Positions 46,108-59,880 are shown, numbered from the stretch's first letter. The stretch: 64,000 bases of DNA from Crotalaria pallida (GCA_037953625.1 CM075649.1:95485290-95549289); one strand, 5' to 3'. The notes: generated by a model not told the origin, from the letters alone. Program-made: numbers and translations.

Positions 46108-47152
46108 ATTATGCAGTCTGACACTAAAACATGAGTTTTAACAAACCATTCTCTTCACTACTCAAATCTAACCAAATTTCAACCTTTAACAGAGTACATA
46201 TACCTTAAATAAGTGTGTTTAAACACAGAAACATATCTATCTTGCATGCATTCAATTTGGATACACCAATTGCACATAATTGCACATATTTCACAACTTA
46301 ATGCATCAATTCACATAATATTCAATTAAGTCATGAAATCAACATCAACATAGCTTGCATGCATCCAGATAACATTGCTCAAAACAACAATTGAGCTCAA
46401 ATTGGCCTCCAAGCCATTTAACCATTTCAACTTATGCCCTTTGAGTCTCTTGGTGACTCATCCTATATTCTACCACAATTTATTCTCATTCTAGCAAATA
46501 GTAAGCTTCCCCCTTACCTTAGGTTCGTGCTTGATGAATCTAATCACTGAAATTTGCCAGATCTCCCAGAATCCACAATCTCCATTTTCAGTCCACAACA
46601 GGTTTGACAGGGTCCAAAAACCAGAAGATTTGACATGGCAGTTGACCAAAGAAATTGGGGAAACCAATTAGGACTAAATATAGGTAACATGCACTAGAGA
46701 ATCAAAGAGATTTGAGACCAAAAGGTTTGTGTGCTTACCAAAATCGAGCCTCAAAGTCAGCTCCAGAAACCAGAAGCTGAGGTTTGACAGCACCAACACC
46801 CTTACTTTGCAAGCTTCGTTCTCTTGATTCAGGGACTCTCAACTCACAAACTTTATATCAATACAAAGCCCTTGATGTGAGCTTTGTAACCGTGTATCAC
46901 TCATGTTCTAACTCTCAGAAACGAAGGAGAATCGAGGAGACGAACTTGAAAACCCTAAACAGAGCATTTCTTCAACACTAAGGCAAAATCAACCTTGATT
47001 CAATCGTGATTGAGCTTTATATAGAACAAATTGGTGTTCATTCAAGCTGACGCGTGTTTTCCACTTGGTTTGGACTGGATTCGTGGCGAATTTTGGATTA
47101 AAACGCGTGATTACTCATCAAACGCACTAACCCAGTTTTCTGAGTTAATCGT

Positions 47153-47185
47153 GTAACCGGTTACAAAGCCCTTCTAACCGGTTAC
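47153..47185. promoter_or_regulatory. Promoter-proximal paired palindrome (C2)
   Basis: TAACCGGTTA occurs twice, centres 21 bp apart, upstream of the C2 TATA box. Confidence 0.75.
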
Positions 47186-50100
47186 AGGCTGATAAAATTC
47201 AAAAATTAATAATTTAATTACTCTTTCTTCAAAAACCTTTTTAATATTGCAATTAGGTCCCAACCCAAGGACTAAATTGCAATATTCACATTTTTGTACA
47301 AAATAACCATATAAAAATATATCTCATATTTTTATATATGAAAACACATAATGTACAAAAACTAAAACCTTTAAAACTAATATAAATCAATTATAAATTA
47401 ATTGTTATAATTAATTTCTCGGTTATTTGGGAGACGAAAATTAGGGGTGCTACACCTACTGGTTGCACAGTCCAAATATTAGCATTTTTCTGAATTATTA
47501 AAAATGAAAGCTTTTATGTGATTGGTCAATTATGTGGTGAATTCAAAATGGACCAATGGAAATTTTTCTCCTTATTTTTATATGTATGCACCGTCCAAAA
47601 ATATTAGGAGGGAGAGAGGAGAATTTTCTGAAAATTGTGAGGAATCATTCTTAAGTTAATAAGCCATAGGATTTATACAAAGTTCATTAATGTATGTGTG
47701 TGTTTCAAAGTGGGAATTAAAAATGTTGACTCACTTTGGCCTAAGGGGGACGAATTTTTGATCTGATGGGAGGGGAAAATTTGCCTTCTCTTCACCTATA
47801 AATAGACCATCACACCTCTCACAAATTCACACACACAACTTGTTGTTACTTTGAGAAAAAAAAATATTCCAAAAGAGAAGAGAGAGGAGGGTGGCAAGTT
47901 GCATAGAGGAAGAGGAGGAAAAGTTTCTCACTTTGGAGAAGTCATTTAGCTTAAGGAAAAGAGGTAATTCTAGCTTATGTTTTTAATCTATTTTTCATCT
48001 CTTCTTCTACTGTTATTAGAATTCCTAATTCTTTTTATAATAATAAGAACTAAAAGTTTCTACTTCTTCTTATTTTGATAATAGAATGAACTATGTATTT
48101 GATTGTGGTATTTTGTTTTTGTGGTCAAATGAATTAAGGTTTAAAGGAAAGGGACAAAATGAATTGTTTAAAGAGAATAATCTCCCCTTTTCTTTGGCCT
48201 TGAGATGACCGAATTTTGTAGCACAAAAGGAAAATAATATTCTGTAATTTTGTGTTCTTACAAGATATGAATTTATATTTTATAGAAATTTTCTATCTGT
48301 TTGAATTTATTTTATTTCTTTTTGTTTGGATTCAAGATGAATGTATAAGGGGTTGAAACTAAATAAGATTCTGAAAATTTTGTGTTACTGAAACTATAAG
48401 AGTTAATGTATTATTAAAAGAAAAGAAAAATTTTGGTCTTTTGTCTTGTTTTATTTTTGGCCGTGATATCTATATATATATATATATATATATAGGGTGG
48501 TAGTTGTTGTTATTATGTTATGTGACTTATTTCTTAAAAAGTGTGTGAACAAATGGATGATTATTTGATCTCTGATGTTTTGATATAAAAGTGAAATGAA
48601 AATAGTTTTATGAAAACAGATGAAATTCTGGATTTTATGGTGTTAACAGTGAAGTATAATTGATTTTTGATTAAAAGTTACAAATGGTTTATAATATTTG
48701 GTTTGGTAAATTTAGGAGTAAGTAGGTAATTTTCACCTTGTGATTGTGTAAATGTCTGACTATGTAGTTAGTATGAATTGTAAACTAGTTACTGTACAAA
48801 AGTAATTTTCTTAAAAAGTGATTTTTTTTTGTGTCAAATTGATTATTTTGAGTTTATGAAATTATGTGACTAAAGTATATATGTGTGTTTGAAAATTTAA
48901 AAAGTACTCTTTTATGTATATAATGTTGGCCGAATTTATTGAAGAGAAAAACAAAAATGTTTGATTATTTGATGTGAATAAATGGTTATCAGTGTGTATT
49001 ATGTATTCTGATAAAAATATATTTTGGATCTGGAAATTTTCTTAATGCTGAAAAGTATTATTTTCATAAGGTATAAGGCCCCAAATAATGATTTTTGTAG
49101 GTGTGTACTATGCTTATCTTGTTTATATGTAATTAAAGTATGTATAGGAATGTTAGAGTATGTTAGTTCAAATTCTTGAAGTGATGCAACTGGACTTATG
49201 GTGTCTGTCCAGAAAACTAATATGTTTTATTTGAATCATATTTAATCATTTTATTAGAATACGACTTGTAATGAAAATTTAGGAAAAAGTGGCATGTGTT
49301 TTCGATAAACCGTTTAGGAGAAAATTGATTTTTTTTAGAAATAGTGTATGTGCTGTCCAAGATTTTAAATAGTTGCATCAAGGATAAAAATCATTTTGAA
49401 ATAATTGGTAATGTGTGCTTTATGCTAATATCTTTATTATAATTATTTAAAACTAAAAAGGAAGTATAAAAGTGATTTTGTGAATGTACTGATGATTAAA
49501 AGTGATTTGATGTGTATTGTTTATAGTTTGTAATTTAATTTCATTAACGATAAAGAAATAGTATTTTGAACTTAGAGTATTTGGGTGTATATTCTCATTG
49601 AGTTATATGTGTTTATAACATGATTATGCAAAAATTTGTTTACTGCTTGATTATTGAAAATGTGCATCAAAGAATAATACTTCAGATTCTTGCTGTATGA
49701 ATGGGCTGAAAATGGTAGTTGTTATAAGGTGCTTAAAAGTGAGATTTGTAGTAAAGGAAAAATTGAGATTTATTTTTAAGATGTTATGATTTTGTTTTAA
49801 AAGTTATATTATGATTGGAGAGGATTTTCATAATTTAAAAGCTAAAAAGAAAAAGTGATTGTATGATGAATATATGGTGTTTATTGATGTGTATGCTAGA
49901 CATAATTTATGAGTTTTATATATTAAATTTGAAAAATAATTTTTATTCTGGAAAAATAATATTTTTGGAACGTGGGTCCCAAATTATATTTTTATATGTG
50001 TTTGTAATGCTTAATGGTATATACATATGTGTATTATGAAGTGTAGTTTGAAAGTATGTGTTTTTATAAAATAAAATGACTTTTATTAAATAAATTAAGT

Positions 50101-53100
50101 TTCTGTCCAGAATTTATTTGAATATGGTTATGTGACATTTACATGTTATTTAGATAATAGGACTTGTATGTGGTATATAGTAAAAAGTAGATTAATTCTT
50201 AGAGGTATAGTCTAAGAGAAAAATGAATTTAAAATTTGTATGTAATTGCTGTCCAAATTTGATAACTTGATTTTAGTTTACTAAATGTATGTGTGTATGT
50301 GTCATGTTGTTTGATTTTGTGAGATGGTTTGTATATTAAGGTGAAACTATATGGTTAAGTGTTGTTAGTTAGGCCATAGTATTTTAGATGAATAAATATT
50401 GATGTCTGACGGATAAGGTGCTTCTTTATTCCTTAAATGATCTATGTGTAACTATAGGGATTAAATAAATTCATGTATGATTTTATAATATTGAGTTATC
50501 TTTTAAAAGTTTTCTATGTTAATCAAAATGTAAATATGTGTTCGAGTGTTTGATTTTGTGTATAAGTATGTGAAGGTGGTAGTTGTTATATAAGCAATAT
50601 AATATGGTTTTTGTAGAAATAAAATTGTATTTTAATGATTTTCAAGTATTGGAATGAGTTTTAAATTATGTTTTGCAAAAAGGATTTCTTGAATTTTAAG
50701 GAATTCTTTAAGTTAATTGATTAAAAAGGACCTCTGTTTTAAAAAGGATTTCTGTTTTAAGTACTTCGGTACTTTGGGTTTAGTCTTCACTTAAGTAGAT
50801 AGATGGTATAAGGTATTTATTGGATATTGATTTTATATCGTTCATCATTTAAGAAATAAAAAGAATTAAAAGTGAACGAGCTGCTGGAGCTGTGAACGCA
50901 AAGGTTGAAAATCAGAGTAAGCGTGGAGCTCAGGTGAGAGAGCAACCTTCCTAAGACATAATGGCACTGAGGTAGCATTAGGGCGTTCCGTATCATCTCA
51001 AAGGTCGGAACTGGGAATCTATCGGTTGAGTAGTAAGACGGCAAATGTGTGTGTGTTCCGCCGTCCATACGAAAAATACGATTCCTCAATATTAATTGTA
51101 TGTCTGTTAGTAATTGTTATATCATGTTGTATATCCTGGAGTTGTATATGGTATATTGCCTTAATGATTTTATAAATGATAAAATGATAAGTGATGAGAT
51201 AACAAATATGTTGGGATTATTTTTGAGATAATGATTTATCCTATGGAAGGATGCTCAATGTAATTTTGAATTGTTGTTCCTATGAAAAGGACTTGGAATA
51301 TTTGGAAGTATTATTATGAAAAAAAATTATGAGAAAATGATTATTTGAATCTTGTGGAAATTTGAGGATCGTGGTTAGTGTACAGTGATGGTGCAAGCGG
51401 CACAATGACTTTATTATATCCCCTCAAGTGACTGGCCACGTGAATGACTTTGTTGTGGTTTCATGTCTTGTGGAATCCACTGTACTTTAGGGAGGTGTTT
51501 TGCTGTGGTCCCTTAGAGGTCGAGACCTGTTAGAAGCGCGGCTTAGAATGGGTCGACCAACTTAGGATAATAAAGACTTAAAAGACTTTAAGCTTAAATC
51601 CTTTCTAACTACGCGTTGAGAGAGAAGCAGTGGAGAGGAAAGATACCGTATGCTTGGAGGTTGGTGTCTCTTCAAGTGGTGATTGCGATAGGGGAGGGCA
51701 AGGACGGTGAAACGTCAAGAAGCCTAAGAGCGCTTCCCTAGGCGGGACGATGTTACAATGATCAAGGTCACCTGCTGGGCGTTGATCGTAGCGATGACTG
51801 CACGTACAACTAGGGATAGAGCTGTCACCCCCTTGAGCAAATCTTAGATGGTGTAGAGGGAATCTGAATGGGACTAGAAGCCATTGTTTTGTGAAATGAT
51901 GAATTGATACTGTATTTTGTTTTCTGGCCAACTTGCGTGGTTTCAGCTGGTACGTACCCTTTGGATTTGAGGTCAGCATGGTTAGGATTCCTGTGCATCC
52001 CATCTGCTTTCCGAACTAGGACGTGGTTGGATAGTGAAGGAGGAGATGTATCGAGTGTGCTAATCTACCCTTACCTCAATGATTTCCCTCCCTAAATCAT
52101 TGATGGCTATGAAAAGACTTAGTGGAAAAATTATGAGTATGGAACACTTGAGTAATGATATTAAGTTATGATGATATGACAAGGTTGTAATGATAAAGTA
52201 TAAGGATAATGTGGTAATGTTATGATATGGTGAACACATGATAATTATGAGATGTTAATAGAATAATGTCATAATGCTTTGTTAAAAGCTGTATGTATTT
52301 GTGTATTAATGTGATCCCTTAGAGTAAGTCCATGCCGTCGACGATTATTTCGTCCGGATCGTTGACTCTCTCTCTTCTTTCCTTTGTCTGTGGACATTGG
52401 GGGACAATGTTCACAGATGTCAGATCAAGTAGCATTTCAAGTGGTGGTTGCTTAAGTTGGAAGATGATCGTGAGATGAAGTATATTTATGAGGAGGATGC
52501 AAAAGCGGCAAGCCGAGGAATCTTTCAGATACTTGTGATGGAGGATAGCAATGAAGATTAGTAGTCTAAGATTAGTAGATTCCTTGTTTTGTATTCCATC
52601 TTCAGATGGATAGGACATGATTACTCTATCCCGAATGTAACCCCTGTTGTAATAAATGATTATTTGAAATGAAATAAAAGAAGTTTCTTTCGTTATATAT
52701 CATGTTCATAAAGTAATTAAACTATTTTTCCGCAAGTTAACCATCGACTGAATATGACATTGAAGGAATGAGTTTTTGGAAATGTGATGGATGGTAACAT
52801 CTCTTTTTGGAAATAGAATTTTATGACGCGAGTCTAAGTACCAAAACATTTTTGTAAACCAAATGAATCAAATTGTATTTATGAAAACCTTTTTGTAAAA
52901 GAATTAAACTGAATTGATTTTGATAATGTTTAAAAAAAAATGGGGCAAATTTTTACTGAAAATTCTAAGTCCAAATTGGGGTGTTACACATTCCAATTCC
53001 AAAATGAGCATAATTTCCTCTTGAAATTATCTCATTACACTAAGGTATTAACTCTCATTTTCAATCTGAACCATACAATATTAATCAGCTTATTTTCAGA

Positions 53101-53196
53101 CTGAATTCCAGTGAAATTAAAGTCTAGATTTGAGTCAAAATGATAAGAACACAGGACTGATTTCAGAAATTCATTTTCTTTGAAATTTTACAGTGA

Positions 53197-53229
53197 CTAA
53201 CCGGTTACAAATATCGAGTAACCAGTTAG
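53197..53229. promoter_or_regulatory. Paired palindrome with one decayed half (E)
   Basis: TAACCGGTTA and TAACCAGTTA, 21 bp apart; the damage is a CpG-type G-to-A change. Confidence 0.68.
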
Positions 53230-54286
53230 ATTATGCAGCCTGCACACTGAAACATGAGGTTTTACAAACCATTCTTTTCATTACTCAAATCTAACCAATT
53301 TCAACACTCAAAAGAGTTCACATACCTTAAAATAAACATGTTTAACCACAGAAACACATTTATCTTGCATGCATTAAGTTTAATGTATCAAATTGCACAA
53401 AAACCCATATAAACACAATTCAATACCACAAAACTTATAATAAACATTTAAATTAAGATTCAAGCATCATAATCACTTGCATGCATTAACACAAAGTTGC
53501 TCAAAACAGAATTGAGCTAGAATTTGGCCTCCAAGCCTTTTGGTCTTAAAAACATAATGCCCTTTTGAGTCTATGTTAACTCAAATCCTAAATCACTTGA
53601 TTTTTAGTCTAAATCTAGTATAAGGTAAACTTCTCTCATACCTCAAAGTTGTGTTTGATGAAGATTAACGCTGAAACTTAAAGAAAATCCACAATCTCCC
53701 CACAAATCCTATGTTCTGCTCTCAGCCACGATTTCCATCAACAGGGTTCAAAGACCAGAGAATTTGACATAGAAATTGACCAAAGAAATTGGGGAAAACA
53801 ATTAGAACTCAACCTAGGTAACATGCACTAAGAGATAGGAGTGATTTGAGACTTAAGAGTTATCTGAACTTACCAAAATCGAGCTTCAAAACAAGCTTCA
53901 GAAATCAGTTTCTCAGGTTTTGCAGAAATTGGAACTGAACTTGACAAGCTTCGTACTCCTTCCACACTCAACCTCAACTCTCAAACTTAGTATCTTTACA
54001 AAGCTCAAGATGTAAGCTTTGCAACGGTGTATAGCTCTCAGTCTCACTCTCAAAGAAAATGAAGAATTTCAGCAACGAATTCAGGAACCCTAAACAGAGC
54101 CTCCACACTCAATCTCAGCAAATTAACCCTAAATTCGTCAACAACACAGGCTTATATAGAGGGATTTCCTTGCCATGCACGCCGACACGTGTTCTCCACT
54201 GAGTTTAGGCTGATTTCATGGCGATTCCATGGATTAATCAAGTGATTACTCATCAAACGCACTAACCCAGTTTCTGGGTTCATCGT

Positions 54287-54319
54287 CTAACCGGTTACAG
54301 GGCATTACTAACCGGTTAG
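54287..54319. promoter_or_regulatory. Promoter-proximal paired palindrome (E)
   Basis: TAACCGGTTA occurs twice, centres 21 bp apart. Confidence 0.75.
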
Positions 54320-54602
54320 GTCAGTACAAAATTTAAAAATTAATACTTTTTAAATCTTTCCCTCCAAGAACCTTTTCAATATTACATTTAGGTCCTAAAC
54401 CAAGGGCTAAAATGCAATATCTATACTTTTGCATTTATTTGCCATATAAAAATATTTCCACTTATTTTTATATTTCAGGCTAATTAAATACAAAATATAA
54501 ACTTGGAAAAATTTATATAAATTAATAATAAAACTTTATTATTAATTTCCTTATTATCCGGGAGACGAAAATTAGGGGCATTACACCGTCACCGCCGCTA
54601 TT

Positions 54603-55940
54603 ATGGCTAAAAAGAGAGGCCGACCTAGCAATCAAAAGCTTTCTTCTTCTTCTACTCCCAATATTGGTTCAAACAAGGTGATCGTAAAAGACTCTGTACC
54701 GTTGGATTTTTCTATTTTGGATGAGCAGACCCTAAACTCTGAGACGCTGGATGCCTTGGACAGCAAGCAAACGGAGGTTTTGCTTTTGAAAACTTGATGT
54801 GATCCGTCAAAGGCTAAAAGGAAAGCAGGTTGTAACTAATGATGAGGATATCGTGCAGGAAACACAGTTTGAGAATGAGAATATTGGTGAAGGCACTAGT
54901 ATCAATCCTAAAAATCATGAAAGAGAAACGACTCCAAAAAGGACTTCGGTGTTGGATAACTTTGACATATCTAAACTCAGAAATGTAGGAAGTAAATTGG
55001 AGTTCTGTGTGCCTAAGATCAAAGAAGGGATTGTTATTGGAATCATTGAAAAATAGGATATCCAAGATGAGATAAAGTATTGGGAATCTGCGTTGACATG
55101 CTATGTACTTGGTGCGAAACCTCCTTATCAGGTTTCCAGTGGCTTTATTAACAGGATTTGGGGGAAACATGGCATAGATAAAATCCTCATGAATTCGGAT
55201 GGTAATGTCCTAGTAAGATTTAATATTGTGGAAGCAAGAAACACTGTCCTAGAAATAGGTGTGTTCCACTTTGATGGCAAGCCTGTCATGCTTTTTCCAT
55301 GGCATGGTAAATTTGTTACTAAAGGTAATCCTGACAAAGTGCCAATTTGGATTCAGCTTAAGGGTCTAGATGTGAAATATTGGGGATCTAAATCCCTAAG
55401 TAAGATAGCCAGCCTTATTGGTCATCCAATTATGGTTGACCAAATGACACAAGATAGACAGAGAATCAATTATGCAACGATTTTGGTTGAAGTGGATCCC
55501 TCTGTGCTACCTGATGAGGTTTTTTTCCAGGATGAAAACCTACATGTTATTACTCAGCCAGTAACTTATGAATGGAAGCCAGTCTTTTGTGAAAATTGTA
55601 AAATGCATGGCCATGATAGGAAAATGTGCAAAAAAGGAACAAAGAAGGAATGGGTAGTCAGAAAGAATCCAACACAGGAGGAAATCCTTAAAATTGCAGA
55701 AGACGAAAAGGCTAAGGAATTGGCTAAACAGATGACAAAAGAGGTGCAGTCTCAACCTCAGGAGGTTCAGCAGGCTCACCACAAAATGAGGAGGTCCAAC
55801 AGCCTCAGGCTCCTGAGACATCTCTGAATGAGGGGGATGGTCGGAAAGAAAACTCAGACAATGACTGGCAAAGGGTGACTAGACAGAGGGCAAAAGGTAG
55901 GAATTCTTCTATCAATCTGGGTAAACCAGATCATGGATAG
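54603..55940 (+). pseudogene. LINE ORF1 (DUF4283-type nucleic-acid-binding protein), broken
   Basis: Starts with a basic MAKKRGRPSNQK segment, followed by an acidic linker and a DUF4283-like domain (near 55080-55560, with PIWIQLKGL and IGHPIMVDQMT). A zinc knuckle CENCKMHGHDRKMC lies near 55591, and the C-terminal DNDWQRV block near 55858. Breaks: frameshift near 54797, TAG at 55054-55056 and frameshift near 55740-55820. The last codons overlap the ORF2 start (ATGGATAG at 55933-55940). In LINEs this protein binds the template RNA. Confidence 0.75.
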
Positions 55941-58900
55941 TGTTGCTGCATGGAATATTAGGGGAGCTAATCACCCTAAGAAACAAGAAGAGATTAGAAA
56001 ATTGTGTAGTAGAAATAAGGTAGGATTTCTTGGCATTCTTGAAAATAAACTGACTGCAGCTAATATCCCTTTAGTAAGAGAAAGAATAGCTCCTGGTTGG
56101 GGTTCGTACATGGATCTTAATAGTAGCCAGAGGGGTAGAATTTGGATTATTTGGAAGAAAGATATGTTTTCTGTGGATATCATTCAGAGTGATAATCAGT
56201 TTGTTCATTGTTCAGTCAAAGTGAAGCAGAATTTGCAGGAATTTATTGTTACTCTGGTATATATGCTGCAAATGATATGATGGATAGAAGGAGTTTGTGG
56301 AGTTCTTTAAAGGACATCAGTGATCACATGTTAATGCCTTGGCTAATCTTAGGTGATTTCAATACTTTTCTTGCTCCTAAAGAAAAGTAAGGAGGTAATC
56401 AGGTGGATATAGCTAATCTGGCTGATTTTAGAGACTGTATTGCTCATTGTCAAGTCCAAGATATGTTGTTTTATGGAAATTATCTGACTTGGGATAACAA
56501 GCACCAAGATGGTACTAGGATTTTCTGTAAGCTTGATAGAACACTAGTTAACCAAGTTGGGATTCAGCAATAGCCTAATACTCAGACAGAATTTATGCAA
56601 GGAGGGGTGTCAGATCATAGCCCTATGGTGGTGAGATGGATGCAGGATGACAAGGTTGGTAAAACCAGGTTTAAATACTTCAATATGTGGGCGGTAGACC
56701 CAGATTTTGAGGATATTATCAAGGAAGCCTGGAATTATGAGGTTGATGGTTATGCTATGTATCGGTTGGTTCAAAAATTGAAAAATGCAAAACAAAAGCT
56801 AGCTATGCTCAACAAACAGAAATTCAGCTGCATTGAGAAACAAGAGGTTGTTTTGGGGGATCAGCTGGATAGGGTTCAAGCTGATTTGGCCAAAGACCCA
56901 GGGAATAGTTATTTGCAGGTCACTGAGAGGACCATATATATGCAATATAGGGATGTTCAGAAGAAGGCATTATCATTTCTCAAACAAAAAGCAAAAGAAA
57001 GATGGTTACTGGAGGGGGATCAGAATACAAAATACTTTCACAATGCTATTAAACTGAAGCAGTATAGAAACAGAGTCCTGAGGGTGAAAGATATGTATGG
57101 TTCTGAATGCACTAGTTCTACTAGCATTCAGAAGGATTTTATTGACTACTATGTGACCCTCCTAAATGGAGACAAAAGGAACTGGAATTTGACTGAAAGT
57201 GAAGTTCAGATGGGCAATGTTTTTTCTGTTGAGCAGAAATTGTCCCTTATAAGGCCTTTTTCTGATAATGATATTAAGAGCTGCATGTTTGAGATCACAG
57301 AGATAAAAGCCCTGGTCCTGATGGATTTGGCTCTGGATTTTTCCAAGATGCTTGGGAAATTGTTGGAGTTGATTGTTGTGGTGCTGTCAAGGAGTTTTTC
57401 CAATCAGGTAAAATGTTGACTCAGCTGAATGCTACAAATTTAGTTTTGATTCCTAAGTCTGACTATCCCAATACTGTTGCTGATTTTCGACCTATTTCTT
57501 GCTGCAATACCGTTTATAAATGTATTTCCAAGTTAATCTGCAATAGAATCAAAACTGTCTTGCCTTACCTGGTTGATGAAAACCAAACTGCTTTTATAGA
57601 AGGAAGAAGTATTTTCCATGATATTCTAATATTTCAGGAGCTGCTCAGGTTATTATATGGGAGACAGAATACCTCTCCTATATGTCTATTCAAAATAGAT
57701 CTCAAAACATCTTATGACATGATTGATTGGTCTTTTGTGGAGGCAATGCTTCAGGCCCTTTATTTTCCTCAGAAGTTTATAGACTGGATCATGTGCTATA
57801 TCTATACTGTTTCATTTTCCTTATGCTTAAATGGTGTTCAGTTTGGTAATTTTAAAAGCAATAGAGGCATAAGGCAAGGGGATCCTATGTCTCCCTTACT
57901 TTTTGTCTTGGTTATGGAAATGTTGACTAGGAAACTCAGGTATGCAGCTTGGGATAGAAGGTTTAGATTTCACCCTCTCTACAAAGAAACAAGGCTTGTT
58001 AATTTGGCTTTTGCTGATGATCTCATGATCTTTTGTAAAGGCAAAATTGACAGTATAAAGATAGTGATTGAAGCCTTGCACCAGTTTTCAGATGCTACAG
58101 GTCTATCAGCAAACCTCATTAAATCTCAGGTCTATATGGCATGTATGAGTCAAGCTGCTCAGGAGCATGTAATTGATTTCACTGGCTTCCAGAAAGGATC
58201 TTTTCCCTTCAGATACCTTGGGCTCCCTATTTCATCAGGGAAATGGACAAATGCAGACTATCAGATTTTGGTGGATAAGATCACAAGGAGAATTGATTCT
58301 TGGACTACAAGGCATTTATCATATCAAGGTAGATGCCTCCTTATAATTTAGTTTTGCTAACCTTTCATACATATTGGGCTTCAGTTTTTATTCTTCCTAA
58401 GGCCATAATCAAAGCAATAGAGAAGAAATGCAAAGATTTCCTTTGGGGGACTTCTCATTCAGTTGTGGCTTGGGATTCTTTATGCAAGAGTAGGAAGCAT
58501 GGTGGTCTTGGCTTTAAAAATTGCTTGCTTTGGAATGTGGCTGCTATGGGAAAACAGAACTGGCTCATTGCAAATAAGGCTGACAGTTTATGGATTATAT
58601 GGATTGATTCCATTTACTTTAAAGGGCAGGATTTGTGGACTTATGAATTCAAGGTGACAGATGGTTGGCATTGGAAACAGATCCTGAAAGTAAGAGATCA
58701 GCTGTGTGCAAGTTATACAAATAACTGCTGGACAAGTGTAGCCTCTGGTGTGTACTCTATCAAATCTGGCTATAACTGGTTACTTGGACCTCAAGATTCA
58801 TTCCTTCTGTACAGAGTAATTTGGAATCCAGTCTCAATTCCCAAGCATTGTTTTATTGCCTGGTTAATGGCTCATAACAGGTTGAAGACTAAGGACAGGA

Positions 58901-59307
58901 TTGCAGCTTATGCTCAGATTGACCAAACATGTGTTTTATGCAAAGAAGGACAGGAAAATGTGCAACACCTTTTCTTATCTTGCCCGTGGAGTGAAGCTTT
59001 AGTCACTTTAATTTGCGATTAGCTTGGTATAGGTTCTTTCTGCATAACATTTCAAGCATGGACTCACTGGCTCAGATTTTCATTCAGCAGAGGTAAGATT
59101 AGAAAGAATATGATTTCTGCTGCTTATATTGCTACTATCTATGCAATCTGGATGGAACGAAATAGAAGGTGCTTCCAGCACAAGGAGTTAGAAATTTCTC
59201 ATGTTTACAAGATGCTCAAGAGGGAATTAGCTCATAAGTTCAGTATTAGTATAGATTTATCTAAACTGCATTATTCTCTTGTAACTAGAATTCGTGAGGA
59301 CATCTAA
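55933..59307 (+). pseudogene. LINE ORF2 (endonuclease, reverse transcriptase, zf-RVT), broken
   Basis: Apurinic-type endonuclease at the N-terminus (AAWNIRGANHPKKQ, GDFNTF, SDHSP near 56610). Reverse transcriptase from the PGPDG block (near 57313) through ADFRPISC, RQGDPMSPLLF and FADDLM (near 58010). C-terminal zinc-binding region of the zf-RVT type (CVLCKEGQENVQHLFLSC). Breaks: two-base gain in a TA run near 56262, stops at 56388-56390, near 56572 and at 59020-59022, frameshifts near 57305 and 58340. The end is at 59307. Confidence 0.85.
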
Positions 59308-59445
59308 GCCTAGCTTGACTCAGTACAACCTACATAGTAAGGGGTATTGAATTCATGGCTAGGTGAATTTTTTGGTGCTGTTTTTTTGGTTGGTGCTACA
59401 CTTTGCACGTTGGTAATAAAATTTTTTATTTACCAAAAAATAAAG

Positions 59446-59880
59446 AATAAAAACAGTATAAGAGTAATCCATAATCATAGACAATTAGGATTACCGCGAA
59501 GATATCTTCAATCTTCCAATCTCCAATCTTCTTCTCCTCTAAAGCTCTCCAAAATCATGTAATCTCCCTTTCTAAAAGATGCTAACCTAATTCTAATCCT
59601 AGAATAAATATATGGTTACAAAACCAAAGAAAATCCCTCAAAAAGCATCAGAAAATGACCCAACTGGGCTTGGACAGGACACGCGCGCCTGGGCGCACCC
59701 AACTAATCTGATGTTGTTTACCGAGGGTCGCACGCCTGGGCGTGGGGAGCTCCATGCCTGGGCGTGTGGACCCTGCTCCGACTCCGTTTCTCTCCGTTCT
59801 TGCGCCATTTTCAAGATCCTTTCGTCCTCTTTTCAGTTCGATATTTATTTTCTTCAATTAAGCTTGTTCACTCTCTAGCA
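59446..59880 (-). mobile_element. Partial LTR copy of the Athila-like family
   Basis: On the minus strand this repeats part of 60560-61150, including the CT-rich block with TCTTCCAATC and the block before the GCCATTTTC sequence. It abuts the fuller copy near 59870. It carries CACGCC/GGCGTG palindromes at 59731-59744 and 59753-59766 and a related one at 59685-59696. Confidence 0.6.

Larger units (their letters stand above)
44034..47454 (-). mobile_element. Solo LTR C2 (3.4 kb, minus strand)
   Basis: Same family as C1, with target duplication CCTAC at 44029-44033 and 47455-47459. It has a TATATAAAG box (47023-47015), a GTAAGC donor at 46738, palindrome pairs at 45700-45732, 46075-46107 and 47153-47185 (all 21 bp), and an inverted-repeat array at 44740-45420. 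The LTR ORF is missing, as in C1. Confidence 0.92.
43148..52988 (+). mobile_element. Element D 3' LTR (about 6.4 kb, interrupted by C2)
   Basis: Starts TGTGAGACCC after the purine tract and ends GGGGTGTTACA; solo LTR C2 (44034-47454) is inserted. Without C2 and its duplicated target the LTR is 886 + 5,529 bp. It has a TATAAATA box at 47797-47804 and a donor-like AGAG|GTAATT near 47965. TA-rich microsatellites lie at 43246-43310 and 48465-48494, and two diverged copies of a block near 43425-43570 and 43770-43935. The long stretch 48100-52988 is AT-rich with no gene I can support. Confidence 0.85.
52989..54585 (-). mobile_element. Truncated LTR E (minus strand), host of element D
   Basis: Homologous to the first half of the A and C LTRs on the minus strand. 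The LTR start is at 54585 (TGTAATGCCCC). It has a TATATAAG box near 54151-54158, a GTAAGT donor at 53873 and pairs at 54287-54319 and 53197-53229. It breaks off at 52989 exactly where the element D LTR ends, so D inserted into it. The rest of E is not found on the other side of D. Confidence 0.85.
54586..59445 (+). mobile_element. LINE (plant L1-type non-LTR retrotransposon), decayed
   Basis: Two ORFs in the order gag-like protein, then endonuclease/reverse transcriptase, followed by a short 3' region with TTTTTTTGGTTGG and AATAAAATTTTTTATTTACC typical of plant LINE tails. The 5' end meets LTR E. The 3' end is placed by content only; I found no target duplication. Confidence 0.85.
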
